Below, one piece after another: positions 1 through 7,401 of a stretch of 33,103 nt of DNA. Where the stretch lies: the NCBI GenBank assembly GCA_027483245.1, contig JAIXVB010000570.1, positions 1 to 33,103 on the forward strand, in the 5' to 3' direction. Both the position numbers and the translations under genes were made by a program. Each line of letters begins with the position of its first letter. Position 1 is the stretch's first letter. The DNA comes from Verrucomicrobiaceae bacterium. GTDB lineage: Bacteria; Verrucomicrobiota; Verrucomicrobiia; Verrucomicrobiales; Verrucomicrobiaceae. The notes under the pieces were generated by a model. It searched no databases and was not told the DNA's origin. It saw nothing but the letters and a program-made list of their open reading frames with translations.

Positions 1-666
1 AGCGCCACCGCCCTGACAGCAGCAGGCGGCAAACGCGTGAAAGGCGGCGAGCCCCAGACCCTGCGCAATCCCAAGGCCGACTTTGAGCAGGCTGGATTTG
101 CCGTCACGGAGGCGCTGAAAAAGGGCAATCGCGACAAAGGCTGGGCCGTCTCACCCGAAGGCGGCCAGCGTCATGAGGCCACCTTTGAGTTCACTCAACC
201 GCTGGCTTTCAAAGGCGGCGCGCAGTTGATCATCCAGATGAGCCAGCCCTTCCAAAACGGGAAATACAATCTGGGCCGCTTCCGCCTCTGGGTCACTAGC
301 AATCCCAACGTGCGCTTCGGCACGGCCAAGGTCATCGGCGATGCCATCAAGACGCCCGTGGCCAAGCGCACGCCGGAACAAAAGGCCGCCCTCAGCGCGC
401 ACTTCTTGGCTCAGTTCAAAGACTATCAAGCCACTCAGAAGCTCCTCGCCGCCGCAAAGAAACCGCTAGCGCCTGATGCCCCCCTGCTCGCGCTGGAAGC
501 CAAACACGCCGCGACCCAGAACCCAATCGTGCTTGACCCCAAACTCGTGCAACTGCGGCGCGATGCGGAACTGAGCCAAAAACAACTCGGCAACAAACGC
601 CTCACAGCCGCCCAAGATCTAGCCTGGGCCCTGATCAACTCCCCTGCATTCCTGTTCAATCACTGA
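1..666 (+). CDS. C-terminal part of a DUF1553 (PSD1)-type protein, 5' end outside window
   Basis: The reading frame is open from the first base of the window and stops with TGA at 664-666, so only the last 221 residues are present. The text LGRFRLWVTSNPNVRFG and the very end ALINSPAFLFNH are typical of the C-terminus of the large DUF1549/DUF1553 proteins of Planctomycetes and Verrucomicrobia, which often carry an N-terminal cytochrome c-like (PSCyt) domain and are thought to be exported. Function is not established. The segment before the end is Lys/Ala-rich and probably helical. Any catalytic or haem-binding part lies upstream of the window. A GTG at position 37 is only an internal codon. 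Family confidence is good; function is unknown. Confidence 0.82.
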   Translation, partial: SATALTAAGGKRVKGGEPQTLRNPKADFEQAGFAVTEALKKGNRDKGWAVSPEGGQRHEATFEFTQPLAFKGGAQLIIQMSQPFQNGKYNLGRFRLWVTSNPNVRFGTAKVIGDAIKTPVAKRTPEQKAALSAHFLAQFKDYQATQKLLAAAKKPLAPDAPLLALEAKHAATQNPIVLDPKLVQLRRDAELSQKQLGNKRLTAAQDLAWALINSPAFLFNH

Positions 667-713
667 CGCTTGAGCGGATAGGCGACCCATGGCAGGAGCC
701 GCGTCTGTGCGGA

Positions 714-748
714 GCACACTTTATTGCTTAGAAGTGTGCCTTCTGAGC
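714..748 (+). other. Two overlapping, mutually exclusive inverted repeats
   Basis: A perfect 8-bp inverted repeat (GCACACTT at 714-721 with AAGTGTGC at 732-739) overlaps a second 9-bp stem (726-734 with 740-748, one G-U pair, 5-nt loop). Both cannot form at once. They lie after the DUF1553 gene stop and about 110 bases before the PTPDL gene start. No T-run follows, so neither is a classical terminator. An RNA switch, a processing site or a protein-binding palindrome are all possible; which one is not shown. Confidence 0.4.
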
Positions 749-857
749 TCCTTGGGGTGTTTCGCGCTTTACTCACGAAACGAATCCAGATTAAATCCGC
801 AAATTCGGCGACTTCCGCCATCATTGCACCTCTATCCCCCCATTCATCATCCGAGCC

Positions 858-2390
858 ATGAAACTCAGCCGATCCCGCCTCGCCATCCTGGCGCTTCTCT
901 GCGGCACCTCCCTGACCCAGGCCGATATCTTGATCCTCAAGAACGGCAACAAAGTCGAAGGAACCATCCTCCAGGAAAGCCCCACCGCGGTGCGCATGAA
1001 GTATCGTCTCACGCCCAAGATCTGGGACGAGAAGGACTTCCCCATGACGGACATCCAGCAGGTGGTGAAACAAACGCCTGAAGAGGTTGAAGTCATCGAG
1101 CTGCGCAAGCTGCTGCCCACGCCTGACCTCATGACGGCCGACAAATATGAGCAGACCATTCAGGACCGTCTGCGTCCCTTTGTGAACAAATACAAAGGCA
1201 CCAAGGAAGCCACCGAGGTCGAAGCCATCATCGCCACCTATCAAGAGGAGAAAGCCAAAGTCTCCAACGGTCAGGCCAAACTCGAAGGCAAATGGCTCTC
1301 TGCCGCAGAGGCCAAGGCCAGCGAGTATGACATCGGAGCCTTCAAACTGCTGGTCAGCCTGCGTGCCAAGATCGCCGATCAGAAGTGGAATGAAGCCCTG
1401 CGTGAGTTCGACAAGTTTTACAACGTGCGCACCGGGTACCCTGCCTCCATCTACTACGTGGAAGCCATCCGCGAGATCATGGTGGTGATCGAGAAATACG
1501 ACGCCCTGATCGCCAAGATGGTCAGCGATCAACCCCAGGCGCTGCAAGCCCGCAACGACGGTCTGAAGAAGCTGGTCGATCCGGATCTCTCCCGCACCAA
1601 GGCCGCGATCGCACGTGAGCAAGACAGCTGGAAGGCCACCTACGATGCCGAGCGCCGCGCTGCTGTGCGCTGGTTGGTGCCCTACAAGTATGATCTCCGC
1701 TCCCTCCAGGATTGCCAGCGTGTCGTCGCTGCCGAGCGCACCCGCCTCGCTGCGTATGATCTGGAAGTGCTCCGCCAGCAAAACGAATCTCTGGGCGCAG
1801 CCATCCGTGCCATCGCAAGCTACAATCCGGCGGACGCCGAAGCGGCCATCGATCGTGCGATGAAGATCCCAGGCGGCAATCCACGTGAGTTCAATGCCGT
1901 CCTCAATGACGTGCGCATGCGCTACGCCGCCATGCGTGGTGAAATGGCCAAAAGACAAATGTCCGGCATCCCAACGACAAGTGGTTCCACCGCGATCGGC
2001 GGCACCGCCAGTGCAGGAGTGGATGATCGAGTCGCACGCATTTTGGCTGAGGCCAATGGCACTGCCCCGCCCCCTGCTCCAGGCACCATGCCTGCCGCCA
2101 GCGGCACGGCTCCAGCCCCAGCACCTGTTGCCCCCGCTCCCGTCGCGCAATACGCTCCAGGTGCCCCTGGTGCTGCCCCTGTGGCCCCTGGCGTGAATCC
2201 AGCCCTGGCCCAGCAGCGTCCCATGGTCGCCCCGCAGCCGATGCCTGCTCAGCCCATTGCTCCTGTCGCCGCCTATGTGCCGCCACCCGAAGAGTCCAGT
2301 TTCCAGACCTACATCATTGTAGGCATGGGCGCGCTGCTCGTTCTTCTGGGCGTGATGCTCTTCCAGCAAAAGAAGAAGCAGCAAGACTGA
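858..2390 (+). CDS. Secreted, C-terminally membrane-anchored PTPDL-motif protein
   Basis: 510 residues starting at ATG 858. An N-terminal signal peptide (about residues 1-22, charged MKLSRSR then a hydrophobic run ending LTQA) is followed by a short beta-rich segment (DILILKNGNKVEG), and then the sequence PTPDL at residues 87-91, a motif I associate with a family annotated by that name in Verrucomicrobia. Residues about 95-370 are mostly helical. A Pro/Ala/Gly-rich low-complexity linker (about 395-475) leads to one transmembrane helix (about 483-503) and a basic tail, QQKKKQQD. The layout implies an exported domain tethered to the membrane with the tail in the cytoplasm. No enzyme motif is visible. 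No Shine-Dalgarno precedes the start. An intrinsic terminator follows within 25 bases of the stop. Function unknown; reality as a gene is near certain. Confidence 0.85.
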   Translation: MKLSRSRLAILALLCGTSLTQADILILKNGNKVEGTILQESPTAVRMKYRLTPKIWDEKDFPMTDIQQVVKQTPEEVEVIELRKLLPTPDLMTADKYEQTIQDRLRPFVNKYKGTKEATEVEAIIATYQEEKAKVSNGQAKLEGKWLSAAEAKASEYDIGAFKLLVSLRAKIADQKWNEALREFDKFYNVRTGYPASIYYVEAIREIMVVIEKYDALIAKMVSDQPQALQARNDGLKKLVDPDLSRTKAAIAREQDSWKATYDAERRAAVRWLVPYKYDLRSLQDCQRVVAAERTRLAAYDLEVLRQQNESLGAAIRAIASYNPADAEAAIDRAMKIPGGNPREFNAVLNDVRMRYAAMRGEMAKRQMSGIPTTSGSTAIGGTASAGVDDRVARILAEANGTAPPPAPGTMPAASGTAPAPAPVAPAPVAQYAPGAPGAAPVAPGVNPALAQQRPMVAPQPMPAQPIAPVAAYVPPPEESSFQTYIIVGMGALLVLLGVMLFQQKKKQQD

Positions 2391-2414
2391 TTTCTCGCTC
2401 TGTCCCTAACCATG

Positions 2415-2454
2415 AAGCCGGGTGTCCTTTGCAGGGCATCCGGTTTTCTTCTTT
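2415..2454 (+). terminator. Rho-independent terminator after the PTPDL gene
   Basis: The 10-bp stem 2418-2427/2434-2443 pairs completely (two G-T wobbles), with a 6-nt loop. It is followed by TTTTCTTCTTTT. It sits 25 bases after the stop at 2390. A GTG at 2422 that would lengthen the next gene lies inside this stem, which argues against that start. Confidence 0.8.
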
Positions 2455-2514
2455 TCAACGGCCCCTTCTCTGACCAAAGAACCCGCAGTTGAACCGCGTA
2501 ACTCTCCCTCTGCC

Positions 2515-3846
2515 ATGAATTCTGCCTCTGCTCATCCCACGCGCCGTCGTTTCCTCACCCAAGCAGCCAGCACGCTGTTTGCGGCTCCTTTTGTCACCTC
2601 CGGCATGCGTGCGGCATCTCCGAACGGGAAACTGCGCCATGCGGCCTTTGGTGCCTCCGGCATGTCATGGACAGACATGACCGCGATGTCCAATCACGAT
2701 CAGTGGGAACTGCATGCCATCTGCGATGTGGACACGCGCAACTTCGCCCGTGTGAAAGAAAAGTGGCCGCAGGTGAAATGCTACCAGGACTGGCAGGAGC
2801 TGCTGGAGAAGGAGGCCGACAACATCGACTCCGTCAATGTCTCCACCCCTGATCACATGCATGGCCCCATCGGCCTGCGCGCTCTAGAACTCGGCAAACA
2901 CATGTATGGTCAGAAACCCCTGGCGCAGAACCTGCACGAATGCCGTCAGCTCATGCTAAAAGCGCGTGAAAAAGGTGTCATGACCCAAATGGGCATCCAG
3001 GTCTCCTCCTCATTCACGGAACGCCACGCCGTGGCCATCATCCAGCAGGGTGCCATCGGAAAGGTCAAGGAAGTGCACACCTTCTCCAACAAATTCTGGG
3101 GTGACATGGCCCCGGTGCCCGCCAAAAGCGATCCTGTCCCTGCCGAGTTCGATTGGCAAAAGTGGCTGGGCACCGCCACCGATCGCCCGTTCATCCAGGG
3201 CTACTACCACCCCGGCCAATGGCGCAAGCGCCGCGACTTCGGCACCGGCACCCTCGGAGACATGGGCTGTCACATGTTCAGCGGCTGGTTCCGCGCCTTG
3301 GATCTCGCCGCTCCAGTCGCCGTGAAGTCCACCGGCCCCGCTCCCCTCAATGCCACCAACTGGGCCATCAATGCCGTGGTCGAATACACCTTCAAAGGCA
3401 CCGCTTACACCGCAGGAGACACCGTCAAAGTCACCTGGTATGATGGCGATGCCCGCCCACCCGCAGAGGTCATGGCTTTGGCCGATGCCGCCAAGTTCCC
3501 CGGCCAAGGCAGCCTCTACATCGGCACCGATGGGGTGCTGCTTTCCTCTCACGGCAGCACTCCCCTGCTCTACCCACGCGAGAAATTCACCGGCTTTAAA
3601 TACCCCAAACTAGAGCCCCGCGATCACTGGAAAGACTTCATCGACTGCTGTCTGAAGGGTGACAAACAACCCAGTGCCAACTTCGACTACGCGGGCCCCC
3701 TCACGGAAGCCGTGCTCCTCGGTTGCCTAGCCAGCCCCTTCCCCGGTGAGACTCTGCAATGGGATGCCCCGGCACTCAAAATCACCAATCACGAAGCCGC
3801 CAACAGCCTCGTGAAGCGGCAGTATCGTCCTGGAACCGAAATCTGA
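2515..3846 (+). CDS. Tat-exported Gfo/Idh/MocA family oxidoreductase
   Basis: 443 residues from ATG 2515, chosen because it puts a twin-arginine signal at the N-terminus (RRRFLTQA, residues 10-17, then a hydrophobic stretch ending at about 34). A longer frame to GTG 2422 would start inside the preceding terminator. The mature part begins with a Rossmann-type NAD(P)-binding region (HAAFGASGMSWTDM...ICDVD). It has the family signature STPDHMH and a QKP motif at residues 133-135 where many members have EKP; the lysine is kept. The C-terminal alpha/beta domain is about 160-440. Members oxidise or reduce sugars and similar polyols, and exported members are abundant in Planctomycetes and Verrucomicrobia. 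The substrate cannot be told. It ends just before a hairpin shared with the convergent gcvH. Confidence 0.92.
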   Translation: MNSASAHPTRRRFLTQAASTLFAAPFVTSGMRAASPNGKLRHAAFGASGMSWTDMTAMSNHDQWELHAICDVDTRNFARVKEKWPQVKCYQDWQELLEKEADNIDSVNVSTPDHMHGPIGLRALELGKHMYGQKPLAQNLHECRQLMLKAREKGVMTQMGIQVSSSFTERHAVAIIQQGAIGKVKEVHTFSNKFWGDMAPVPAKSDPVPAEFDWQKWLGTATDRPFIQGYYHPGQWRKRRDFGTGTLGDMGCHMFSGWFRALDLAAPVAVKSTGPAPLNATNWAINAVVEYTFKGTAYTAGDTVKVTWYDGDARPPAEVMALADAAKFPGQGSLYIGTDGVLLSSHGSTPLLYPREKFTGFKYPKLEPRDHWKDFIDCCLKGDKQPSANFDYAGPLTEAVLLGCLASPFPGETLQWDAPALKITNHEAANSLVKRQYRPGTEI

Positions 3847-3862
3847 TCAGGCCTGAACGTGG

Positions 3863-3890
3863 AACGAGGCGCTCTTGGGAGCGCCTCGTT
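3863..3890. terminator. Hairpin between convergent oxidoreductase and gcvH genes
   Basis: A perfect 12-bp stem (3863-3874 with 3879-3890) around a TTGG loop lies between two genes that end toward each other. T-runs are weak on both sides. By position and stem strength it is most likely a bidirectional transcription stop. Confidence 0.65.
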
Positions 3891-3920
3891 CTGAAGTCAA
3901 AGGACCGTCGAAAAACAGCC

Positions 3921-4298
3921 TCAGCCAATGTGTGCCCGGTAAGCCGTGGCATCCATCAGAGCAGCGGCAGCATCTGGGCCACTGGTCTTGATTTTAAAAA
4001 TCCAGCCTGCGCCGTAGGGGTCCGTATTGATCAGTCCTGGCTCACCATTCAGCGCTTCATTCACCTCCACGATCTCGCCAGCCACGGGGGCATAGATGTC
4101 GCTCGCGGCTTTCACGGACTCGATCACACAGACCTGCTGGCCTGCCGTCACGGAGCCCAGCTTGGGCAGGTCCACAAAAACCACATCCGTCAGCTCTGCT
4201 TGGGCATGATCGGTGATGCCCACAGGAGACACCGCTTGGGTTGGGTCCACCCATTCATGGGAGTCACGGTAGCGGAGTTGATCAGGAACAGAGCTCAT
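3921..4298 (-). CDS. gcvH: Glycine cleavage system H protein
   Basis: 125 residues, the usual size for the family. GcvH is the lipoyl carrier that shuttles the aminomethyl group between the P, T and L proteins of the glycine cleavage complex in the cytoplasm. The N-terminus RYRDSHEWVD, the central GITDHAQAELTDVVFVDLP and the lipoylation site IESVKAASD (lysine 63) are all present, followed by the usual GEIVEVN and the C-terminal segment GAGWIFKIK. It starts 26 bases after the leuD stop on the same strand, so the two are probably co-transcribed. gcvT and gcvP are not in the window. The L protein (lpdA) lies 1.6 kb away but behind its own terminator. Confidence 0.96.
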   Translation of the reverse strand: MSSVPDQLRYRDSHEWVDPTQAVSPVGITDHAQAELTDVVFVDLPKLGSVTAGQQVCVIESVKAASDIYAPVAGEIVEVNEALNGEPGLINTDPYGAGWIFKIKTSGPDAAAALMDATAYRAHIG

Positions 4299-4324
4299 GG
4301 AGGTTCGACTGGTTGAATTGGAAA

Positions 4325-4924
4325 TTAGGCAGCGAAACCCAGCGCCGTCATGCGCTCGTGGATGGCGTCTTTAGCCTCCAGCAGTTCCGCGATCGGGTCC
4401 CACTTACCGCTTGTGAGCGCCTCATGCGCGGTGGTCGGGATCGTCACTTCAAAGCTTTCGTCACCGTAGTTCACGCGGCTGTTTGCCACATCCACCGTCA
4501 CCGCCAGTTGCGGGTTGGCTTCCACCGCCGCCGCGGCTTTCGCGATGTCTTCGGCCGAGGCCATCACGCAGGGAATGCCCAGCGTCGTGCAATTGCCGAA
4601 AAAGATCTCGGCGAAGCTTTGGGCGATGACGGCGCGGAAACCAAACCGATAGAGTGCCTGGGGGGCGTGCTCACGGGAGCTGCCGCAGCCAAAGTTCGTG
4701 CCCGAAAGCAGGATCGAGGCGCCTTTGAAGCGAGGATCATCCAGCGGGTGACCCGTCAGCTTGCCGTCCTTGTCGTAGCGCACATCATAAAAGGCATATT
4801 CCCCGAGACCATCAAAGGTCACGCACTTCATGAAGCGAGCAGGGATGATGCGGTCCGTATCGATGTCGGAACCAGGAACGTGAACGGCAGTGCCGGCGAC
4901 TTGTGTGATCTTTGCGAGGGCCAT
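4325..4924 (-). CDS. leuD: 3-isopropylmalate dehydratase small subunit
   Basis: 199 residues from the ATG at 4924. A longer frame reaching 5068 overlaps the upstream membrane-protein gene and adds unrelated sequence, while MALAKITQ gives the normal family length of about 200. LeuD pairs with LeuC, which carries the Fe-S cluster, to isomerise 2-isopropylmalate to 3-isopropylmalate in leucine synthesis. Visible family motifs are DIDTDRIIPARF (residues 20-31) and NFGCGSSREHAPQAL (77-91), the swivel-domain substrate loop. A purine-rich AAAGG lies upstream of the start as a weak ribosome site. leuC is not in the window. It is flanked by the membrane-protein gene (55 bases upstream) and gcvH (26 bases downstream). 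Confidence 0.95.
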   Translation of the reverse strand: MALAKITQVAGTAVHVPGSDIDTDRIIPARFMKCVTFDGLGEYAFYDVRYDKDGKLTGHPLDDPRFKGASILLSGTNFGCGSSREHAPQALYRFGFRAVIAQSFAEIFFGNCTTLGIPCVMASAEDIAKAAAAVEANPQLAVTVDVANSRVNYGDESFEVTIPTTAHEALTSGKWDPIAELLEAKDAIHERMTALGFAA

Positions 4925-4979
4925 GGGAAGCCGACCTTTAGCAGGCAAACCGACAGGATCAAATGCGGAGAATGACAGA

Positions 4980-5603
4980 TCAGAGGGCCCCCGCAGCCCC
5001 CACGGCACCTTGCTGCTGCCGCGACCGATGGAAAACCCAGCCAATTCCCGCCCCGAATCCGAGTCCATAACACAGGCCCCAGGACAACTTCGCCACGGTG
5101 CCCAGTTGCGCCTTGGTCAGTGTCCCCTCAGCGATCAGGTGCTTTTTCGGCAGCCAAAAATCATACATCGCCCAATCCCCCGTAAAATAACCCGCCGAGT
5201 GCAGGGCAAACAGCCCCACCGCCGCCACCCACCAGCCACGCGCACTCCCCTGCATCCGCAGAATGATCCAAGCAAAGGCCGCACACCCAGCCGCAGCACC
5301 GACCCATTCCCCCAGCCGCCCGTGCAGACCAAACCACGCCGCGCACCACAGCACCGCATAGATGAAAAACGCCGGCAGAAACGCCCGGTAAAATCGCCCC
5401 ATCCCACCGGCCAATCCTCCTAGCACCAGCCCAGACAACCCCAGAAACACCAGCGCGATCGCCCCATACATGCCCAGCTCACCGCCGAAATTTCTGAACC
5501 AGCCCGCCGCAAAAGCCCACACCGAAAACGCCGCCACACTCACCAGCGCAAAACCCAGCGCCCCCTGCACCACATCCCACACTCCATGACGAAACGAATT
5601 CAT
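4980..5603 (-). CDS. Hypothetical six-helix inner-membrane protein
   Basis: 207 residues from ATG 5603. Six hydrophobic segments are visible at about 14-36, 45-67, 75-93, 100-117, 124-142 and 173-191. The region between helices five and six carries DFWLPKKHLIAEGTLTK, probably a surface loop. I recognise no family, no catalytic motif and no transport signature. Gly, Ala and Trp are abundant. It reads in the same direction as leuD, ending 55 bases before it, so it may head a three-gene transcript (this gene, leuD, gcvH). No metabolic link is evident. That it is a real gene is supported by codon continuity, the helix pattern and the lack of a better gene on the other strand. Confidence 0.75.
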   Translation of the reverse strand: MNSFRHGVWDVVQGALGFALVSVAAFSVWAFAAGWFRNFGGELGMYGAIALVFLGLSGLVLGGLAGGMGRFYRAFLPAFFIYAVLWCAAWFGLHGRLGEWVGAAAGCAAFAWIILRMQGSARGWWVAAVGLFALHSAGYFTGDWAMYDFWLPKKHLIAEGTLTKAQLGTVAKLSWGLCYGLGFGAGIGWVFHRSRQQQGAVGAAGAL

Positions 5604-5701
5604 CCCCTCAAAACGTCCCCCACCCCCTGCCGATTGCAGCCTTTCTGGGATAAGCCAGTCTCAAATCGCGAAGGCCAGGCAGATCATCGTTCGAACCGGA
5701 T

Positions 5702-5830
5702 TCATGTTTCGTCCCTGTTCAGTCCTTCGATATCGGCCAGATCCTTGTGACGACCGCTTGCTCTTTTGTTTTGGATCAGATCCTCCACCGCAATTACCGG
5801 CACTAGGAGCCCGTCAAAATCCGCCCATTC
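5702..5830 (-). pseudogene. Relic of a nucleotidyltransferase C-terminus
   Basis: An open frame on the minus strand ends with VPVIAVEDLIQNKRASGRHKDLADIEGL. This is the characteristic end of small nucleotidyltransferase-like proteins (DUF6036 and toxin-antitoxin-associated relatives), where PVI-x-x-E-x-L-I-x-NKR-A-x-GR-x-KDLAD is conserved. Intact members have well over 100 residues before this point. Here the matching part begins only about residue 29 of the frame, and everything upstream is the lpdA terminator, so the catalytic N-terminal domain is gone. I read it as a decayed fragment left by deletion or recombination, not a functional gene. Confidence 0.6.
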
Positions 5831-5852
5831 CCTCCGTTGGATGCAGTCGGCG

Positions 5853-5923
5853 AAAAAAAGGGGAATGCCTCGATTGCGACATTCCCCTCTTTGATTATTC
5901 GAGTAGCTCACCTTTGATGAGCT
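5853..5923 (-). terminator. Rho-independent terminator of lpdA, with a second hairpin before it
   Basis: On the minus strand, after the lpdA stop at 5944, a short hairpin (GCTCA/TGAGC, about 5906-5922) is followed by a stronger one. Its 8-bp perfect stem (5880-5887 with 5860-5867) has a 12-nt loop and is followed directly by seven T (5859-5853 in minus reading). This is the clearest terminator in the window and closes the recQ-lpdA group. Confidence 0.88.
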
Positions 5924-5943
5924 TCCCGGATTATTGATTCACC

Positions 5944-7320
5944 TCACACGTGAATCGGATGCCCCTTGGCCACTTCCGTCGCTTCTTTGATCATCTCGGA
6001 CAGGGTCGGATGGGCGTGGATGGTGGCTTCGATCTCGTCCCAGGTGGCTTCGAGGTTCATGGCGAGGCCGATCTCGGCGATCATCTCGGTGCTTTCGCTG
6101 CCGATGATGTGCGCGCCGATGATTTCTCCGTGAGGCTCTCCGTAGAGGATCTTGACGAAACCTTCGGGCTCAGCGGCAGCGAGGGCCTTGCCACTGGCGA
6201 CGTAGGGGAACTTACCGACCTTGAATTTGAGGCCTTTTTCCTTCGCGGCACGCTCGGTGAGACCGATGCTGGCGACCTGCGGATGGCAGTAAGTGCAACC
6301 TGGGAAAACGGTGACTTTCTTGGGCTTGGTCTTCGTGAACATGCCTTCGACGCACTGCACGGCCTCGTAACTGGCGACGTGGGCGAGCCAAGGTGGCCCG
6401 ATGATGTCACCGGCACCGTAGATGCCTTTGACGCTGGTTTCGTAACGATCGTTGGTGTCCAACCAGCCGCGATCACTGAGCTTCAGCTCGATGCCGCCGG
6501 GCAGCACGGGGGAGACGCCGATGGCGACCAGGGCCACATCGGCTTCCAGGGTTTCATTGGCGGCACCTTCGACAGTGATCTTCACGCCTTTGCCGTCTTC
6601 GGAAGTACTCGTGATCTTGGTGTTGGTGAGGATGCGGATGCCTGACTTGGTGAGGCTCTTTTCCAGGGTCTTGCTGACCTCGGTGTCCTCGACCGGGAGA
6701 ATGTCTGGCTGCATTTCAACGACGGTGACCTTGGTGCCGTAAGCGTTGAAGAAATAAGCGAATTCGATGCCGATGGCACCTGCACCAATGACGATGACGC
6801 TCTTCGGCTGGGTGGCCAGGGTCATGGCTTCTTTGCTGCCAATGACGGTGGTGCCGTTGAAGGGGAAACCGGGCATCGGGCGGCTCTTCGCCCCCGTGGC
6901 GATGAGGATGTTTGCGGCGTCATAGGTCGCCTTGGTGCCATCGGCCGCGGTGACTTCGACCTTGCCCGCAGCGGGGATGCTGGCGGTGCCTTTGAGGTAA
7001 TCGACCTTGTTCTTCTTGAAGAGGAACTCGATGCCTTTGTTCAGCTTGTCGGACACCCCCCGGCTACGACCGATGACCTTGGACCAATCATACTCGATGC
7101 TGCCAATCTTGAGGCCAAACTCCTCCGCGCGATGCGTGAGGGTGTGATACAACTCCGCATTTTTCAGCAGGGCCTTCGTCGGGATACAACCCCAGTTCAG
7201 GCAGGTGCCACCGGCGCGGTCGTTTTCGACGCAGGCCACTTTTTTACCGAGTTGAGCGCCGCGGATGGCTGCGACATAGCCCGCAGGGCCGCCGCCAATG
7301 ACAATGAGGTCGTAGTTCAT
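5944..7320 (-). CDS. lpdA: Dihydrolipoyl dehydrogenase (E3 / L protein)
   Basis: 458 residues from the ATG at 7320. A longer frame to 7395 adds 25 residues before MNYDLIVIGGGPAG and is unlikely. The enzyme is a FAD disulfide oxidoreductase that reoxidises dihydrolipoyl groups of 2-oxoacid dehydrogenases and of GcvH, passing electrons to NAD. Seen in order: the FAD-binding GGGPAGYVAA (9-18), the redox pair Cys40 and Cys45 in GGTCLNWGCIPTKA, the NAD-binding VIVIGAGAIGIEFA, the second FAD motif GIYGAGDI, and the dimer-interface active-site pair His437 and Glu442 in HPTLSE. All key residues are intact. It follows recQ by 81 bases on the same strand and is closed by a strong terminator. No E1 or E2 genes are adjacent. 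Confidence 0.96.
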   Translation of the reverse strand: MNYDLIVIGGGPAGYVAAIRGAQLGKKVACVENDRAGGTCLNWGCIPTKALLKNAELYHTLTHRAEEFGLKIGSIEYDWSKVIGRSRGVSDKLNKGIEFLFKKNKVDYLKGTASIPAAGKVEVTAADGTKATYDAANILIATGAKSRPMPGFPFNGTTVIGSKEAMTLATQPKSVIVIGAGAIGIEFAYFFNAYGTKVTVVEMQPDILPVEDTEVSKTLEKSLTKSGIRILTNTKITSTSEDGKGVKITVEGAANETLEADVALVAIGVSPVLPGGIELKLSDRGWLDTNDRYETSVKGIYGAGDIIGPPWLAHVASYEAVQCVEGMFTKTKPKKVTVFPGCTYCHPQVASIGLTERAAKEKGLKFKVGKFPYVASGKALAAAEPEGFVKILYGEPHGEIIGAHIIGSESTEMIAEIGLAMNLEATWDEIEATIHAHPTLSEMIKEATEVAKGHPIHV

Positions 7321-7401
7321 GTGAGGTGTGATGGGGGAAAAATGAGACTTGAGAGAAAAGCGCAGGGGGTGGGGATGTTCAACCGGGGATTCCACTTCGG
7401 C

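Noticed and set aside
660-2384. 574-codon open frame on the minus strand opposite the PTPDL gene
   Set aside because: It is His/Gly/Asp-rich with no domain and mirrors a strong gene with a signal peptide and terminator; it is a shadow of GC-rich coding sequence.
2422-2514. Longer N-terminus of the oxidoreductase from GTG
   Set aside because: It would start inside the terminator stem and displace the Tat signal from the N-terminus.
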